From the NCBI GenBank assembly GCA_003427395.1, contig BFEA01000458.1, positions 1,087,295 through 1,114,729 on the forward strand: a stretch of 27,435 bases of DNA, given 5' to 3'. Below, piece after piece: positions 26,461 to 27,435 of the stretch. The notes beneath the pieces were generated by a model. It saw only the letters and a list, made by a program, of their open reading frames with translations. It searched no databases and was not told the DNA's origin. Made by a program: the position numbers and the translations under genes. Source of the DNA: Chara braunii (Eukaryota > Streptophyta > Charophyceae > Charales > Characeae). Numbering within the stretch: position 1 is the first letter of the stretch; each line of letters begins with the position of its first letter.

Positions 26461-27435
26461 TAGCCGCAACGGTCTGAACGGCTGATGATAAGCTGGCACG
26501 CACGATGATGACTGATGACACCTCCTCTCCCTCACACAATCAGCGGCGATGCAAAGTAGCAAGCGAAAGCCCTCTGCCGCTCAGCGTTTTGAAACCGCAG
26601 GCAACAACAAACATTTAAAAACAAAAGAAAAAAGAAAAATACTCGCATTCCAATCGTTGTCAATAGACCAGACAGATCTTGCACCAAAAGGACATCAAAC
26701 AAAGGGTGTCGATCCAACTTGCAAGGGCCTCAGAACAAAAGTGGCCCCTTTCGATCGATCACTGAAACCCTAACACATAATGCCAAACCCATTTTTGACT
26801 ATATATGGGTATCATACTGTGTGGTGATAGGTAATCAGAGGTGATTTGGTTCGGTGGGGGGTGGGGGGGATATGGACTGCTAGCTTGACGGTGAGGACAT
26901 CATCACACTAGGACTTTCCTGGATGTACATGACCACATTTCAGACGCGGACTGGATGAACCTGACCGCATTTAGGTACTCAGAGGTGGATCAACCATCAC
27001 CAAGGCGAGGATGAATCGTGACAGATCACACTACTGTCAAGGGATGTTGCCGCCATCCAACAACTCGTAAACAGATCATCAACCGTCCCAACATAAAATG
27101 AAAAAGACTCGATGAAGACAGAGAAAGGGGTCAGCTTATGTTAATACACATCATATAGACATTGTCAGAGATATATATATTGTCACAAAGTTATCAGAGC
27201 GCAAAAGCGAAAAAAACAAAAGGAAACAAAAAGGATATCAATTCATTTTTTATCTTCTTACTTACAACTCCCCCTGTTCAGAACCTCTTGCGTACAAGGC
27301 CACCCACGTGGATGTAGGTTGAGCGGCGGCTGCCCCGACCATATATATATATATATATATATATATCGTCACAAACAGAACTGCCCGGTAAAACCGTAGG
27401 CAGAGAGAGAGAAGAGGACAACAAACGAGGGGCTG
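26461..27435. other. Gene-free right end with (AT)n
   Basis: No recognised gene. It contains an (AT)n microsatellite at 27341-27366. ATATATAT followed by T/CGTCACAAA occurs at about 27171-27189 and again at 27359-27375, a short dispersed repeat. Confidence 0.5.
27341..27366. repeat. (AT)n microsatellite
   Basis: A pure AT dinucleotide run of 26 bp. Confidence 0.95.

Overview
This is a eukaryotic nuclear segment dominated by repeats. It looks like a large, transposon-rich genome of a streptophyte (green-plant lineage) organism, and a charophyte alga such as Chara is my best guess. Four observations support this. The U6 snRNA-derived sequences carry the plant-type U6 5' end. The LTR retrotransposon is a chromodomain Ty3/gypsy element whose primer-binding site matches plant initiator-Met tRNA. 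The LINE ends in a plant-type zf-RVT Cys/His motif. The one intact host-like gene encodes a thrombospondin type-1 (TSP1) membrane protein, a domain that is rare or absent in seed plants. The Chara guess also rests on an unverified recollection that the LINE ORF1 type is multicopy there. No bacterial operons, CRISPR arrays or rRNA genes are present.

Layout. 1-8.6 kb holds no recognisable protein gene and is a patchwork of small non-autonomous elements. These are a cluster of snap-back hairpins beside GT/GA microsatellites (1.0-1.25 kb), two related TIR elements (about 1.25-1.53 and 2.35-2.68 kb), a 115-bp palindromic MITE fused to a tRNA-derived SINE with a poly(A) tail (2.06-2.34 kb), a U6-derived fragment (5.0 kb), a GC-ended TIR element flanked by a 7-bp direct repeat (6.84-7.14 kb), and several local tandem duplications.

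The only convincing intact host gene is on the minus strand at 10468-11268. It encodes a 266-aa type I membrane protein: signal peptide, Cys-rich ectodomain, TSP1 repeat, transmembrane helix and short tyrosine-containing tail. The end of the gene has been duplicated just downstream of its stop codon. About 11.3-13.0 kb has no recognised gene.

From about 13.0 to 17.6 kb there are two decayed L1-like LINE pieces in the same orientation. The first is an ORF2 reverse-transcriptase remnant (13.0-16.04 kb). It contains a retroposed U6 with poly(A), a 108-bp tandem duplication, a strong inverted repeat and a run of ambiguous bases. The second is an ORF1 (nucleic-acid-binding protein) remnant (16.5-17.3 kb).

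From 17.64 to 25.01 kb lies a Ty3/gypsy chromovirus with both LTRs (about 4% divergent by hand count), PBS, decayed gag, PPT, and an integrase C-terminus plus chromodomain. Its middle is rearranged. Most of the protease and the whole reverse transcriptase are missing, and an RNase H/integrase N-terminal block of about 1 kb lies inverted between precise breakpoints. The element cannot make its own proteins.

25.0-27.4 kb returns to gene-free sequence with a further U6-derived copy and two more copies of the palindromic MITE. Apart from the TSP1 gene there is no cooperating gene set. The interest is in the transposon biology: U6 retroposition, hairpin MITEs, a SINE/MITE junction and the inverted pol block. 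I see no evidence for a new defence or biosynthetic system.
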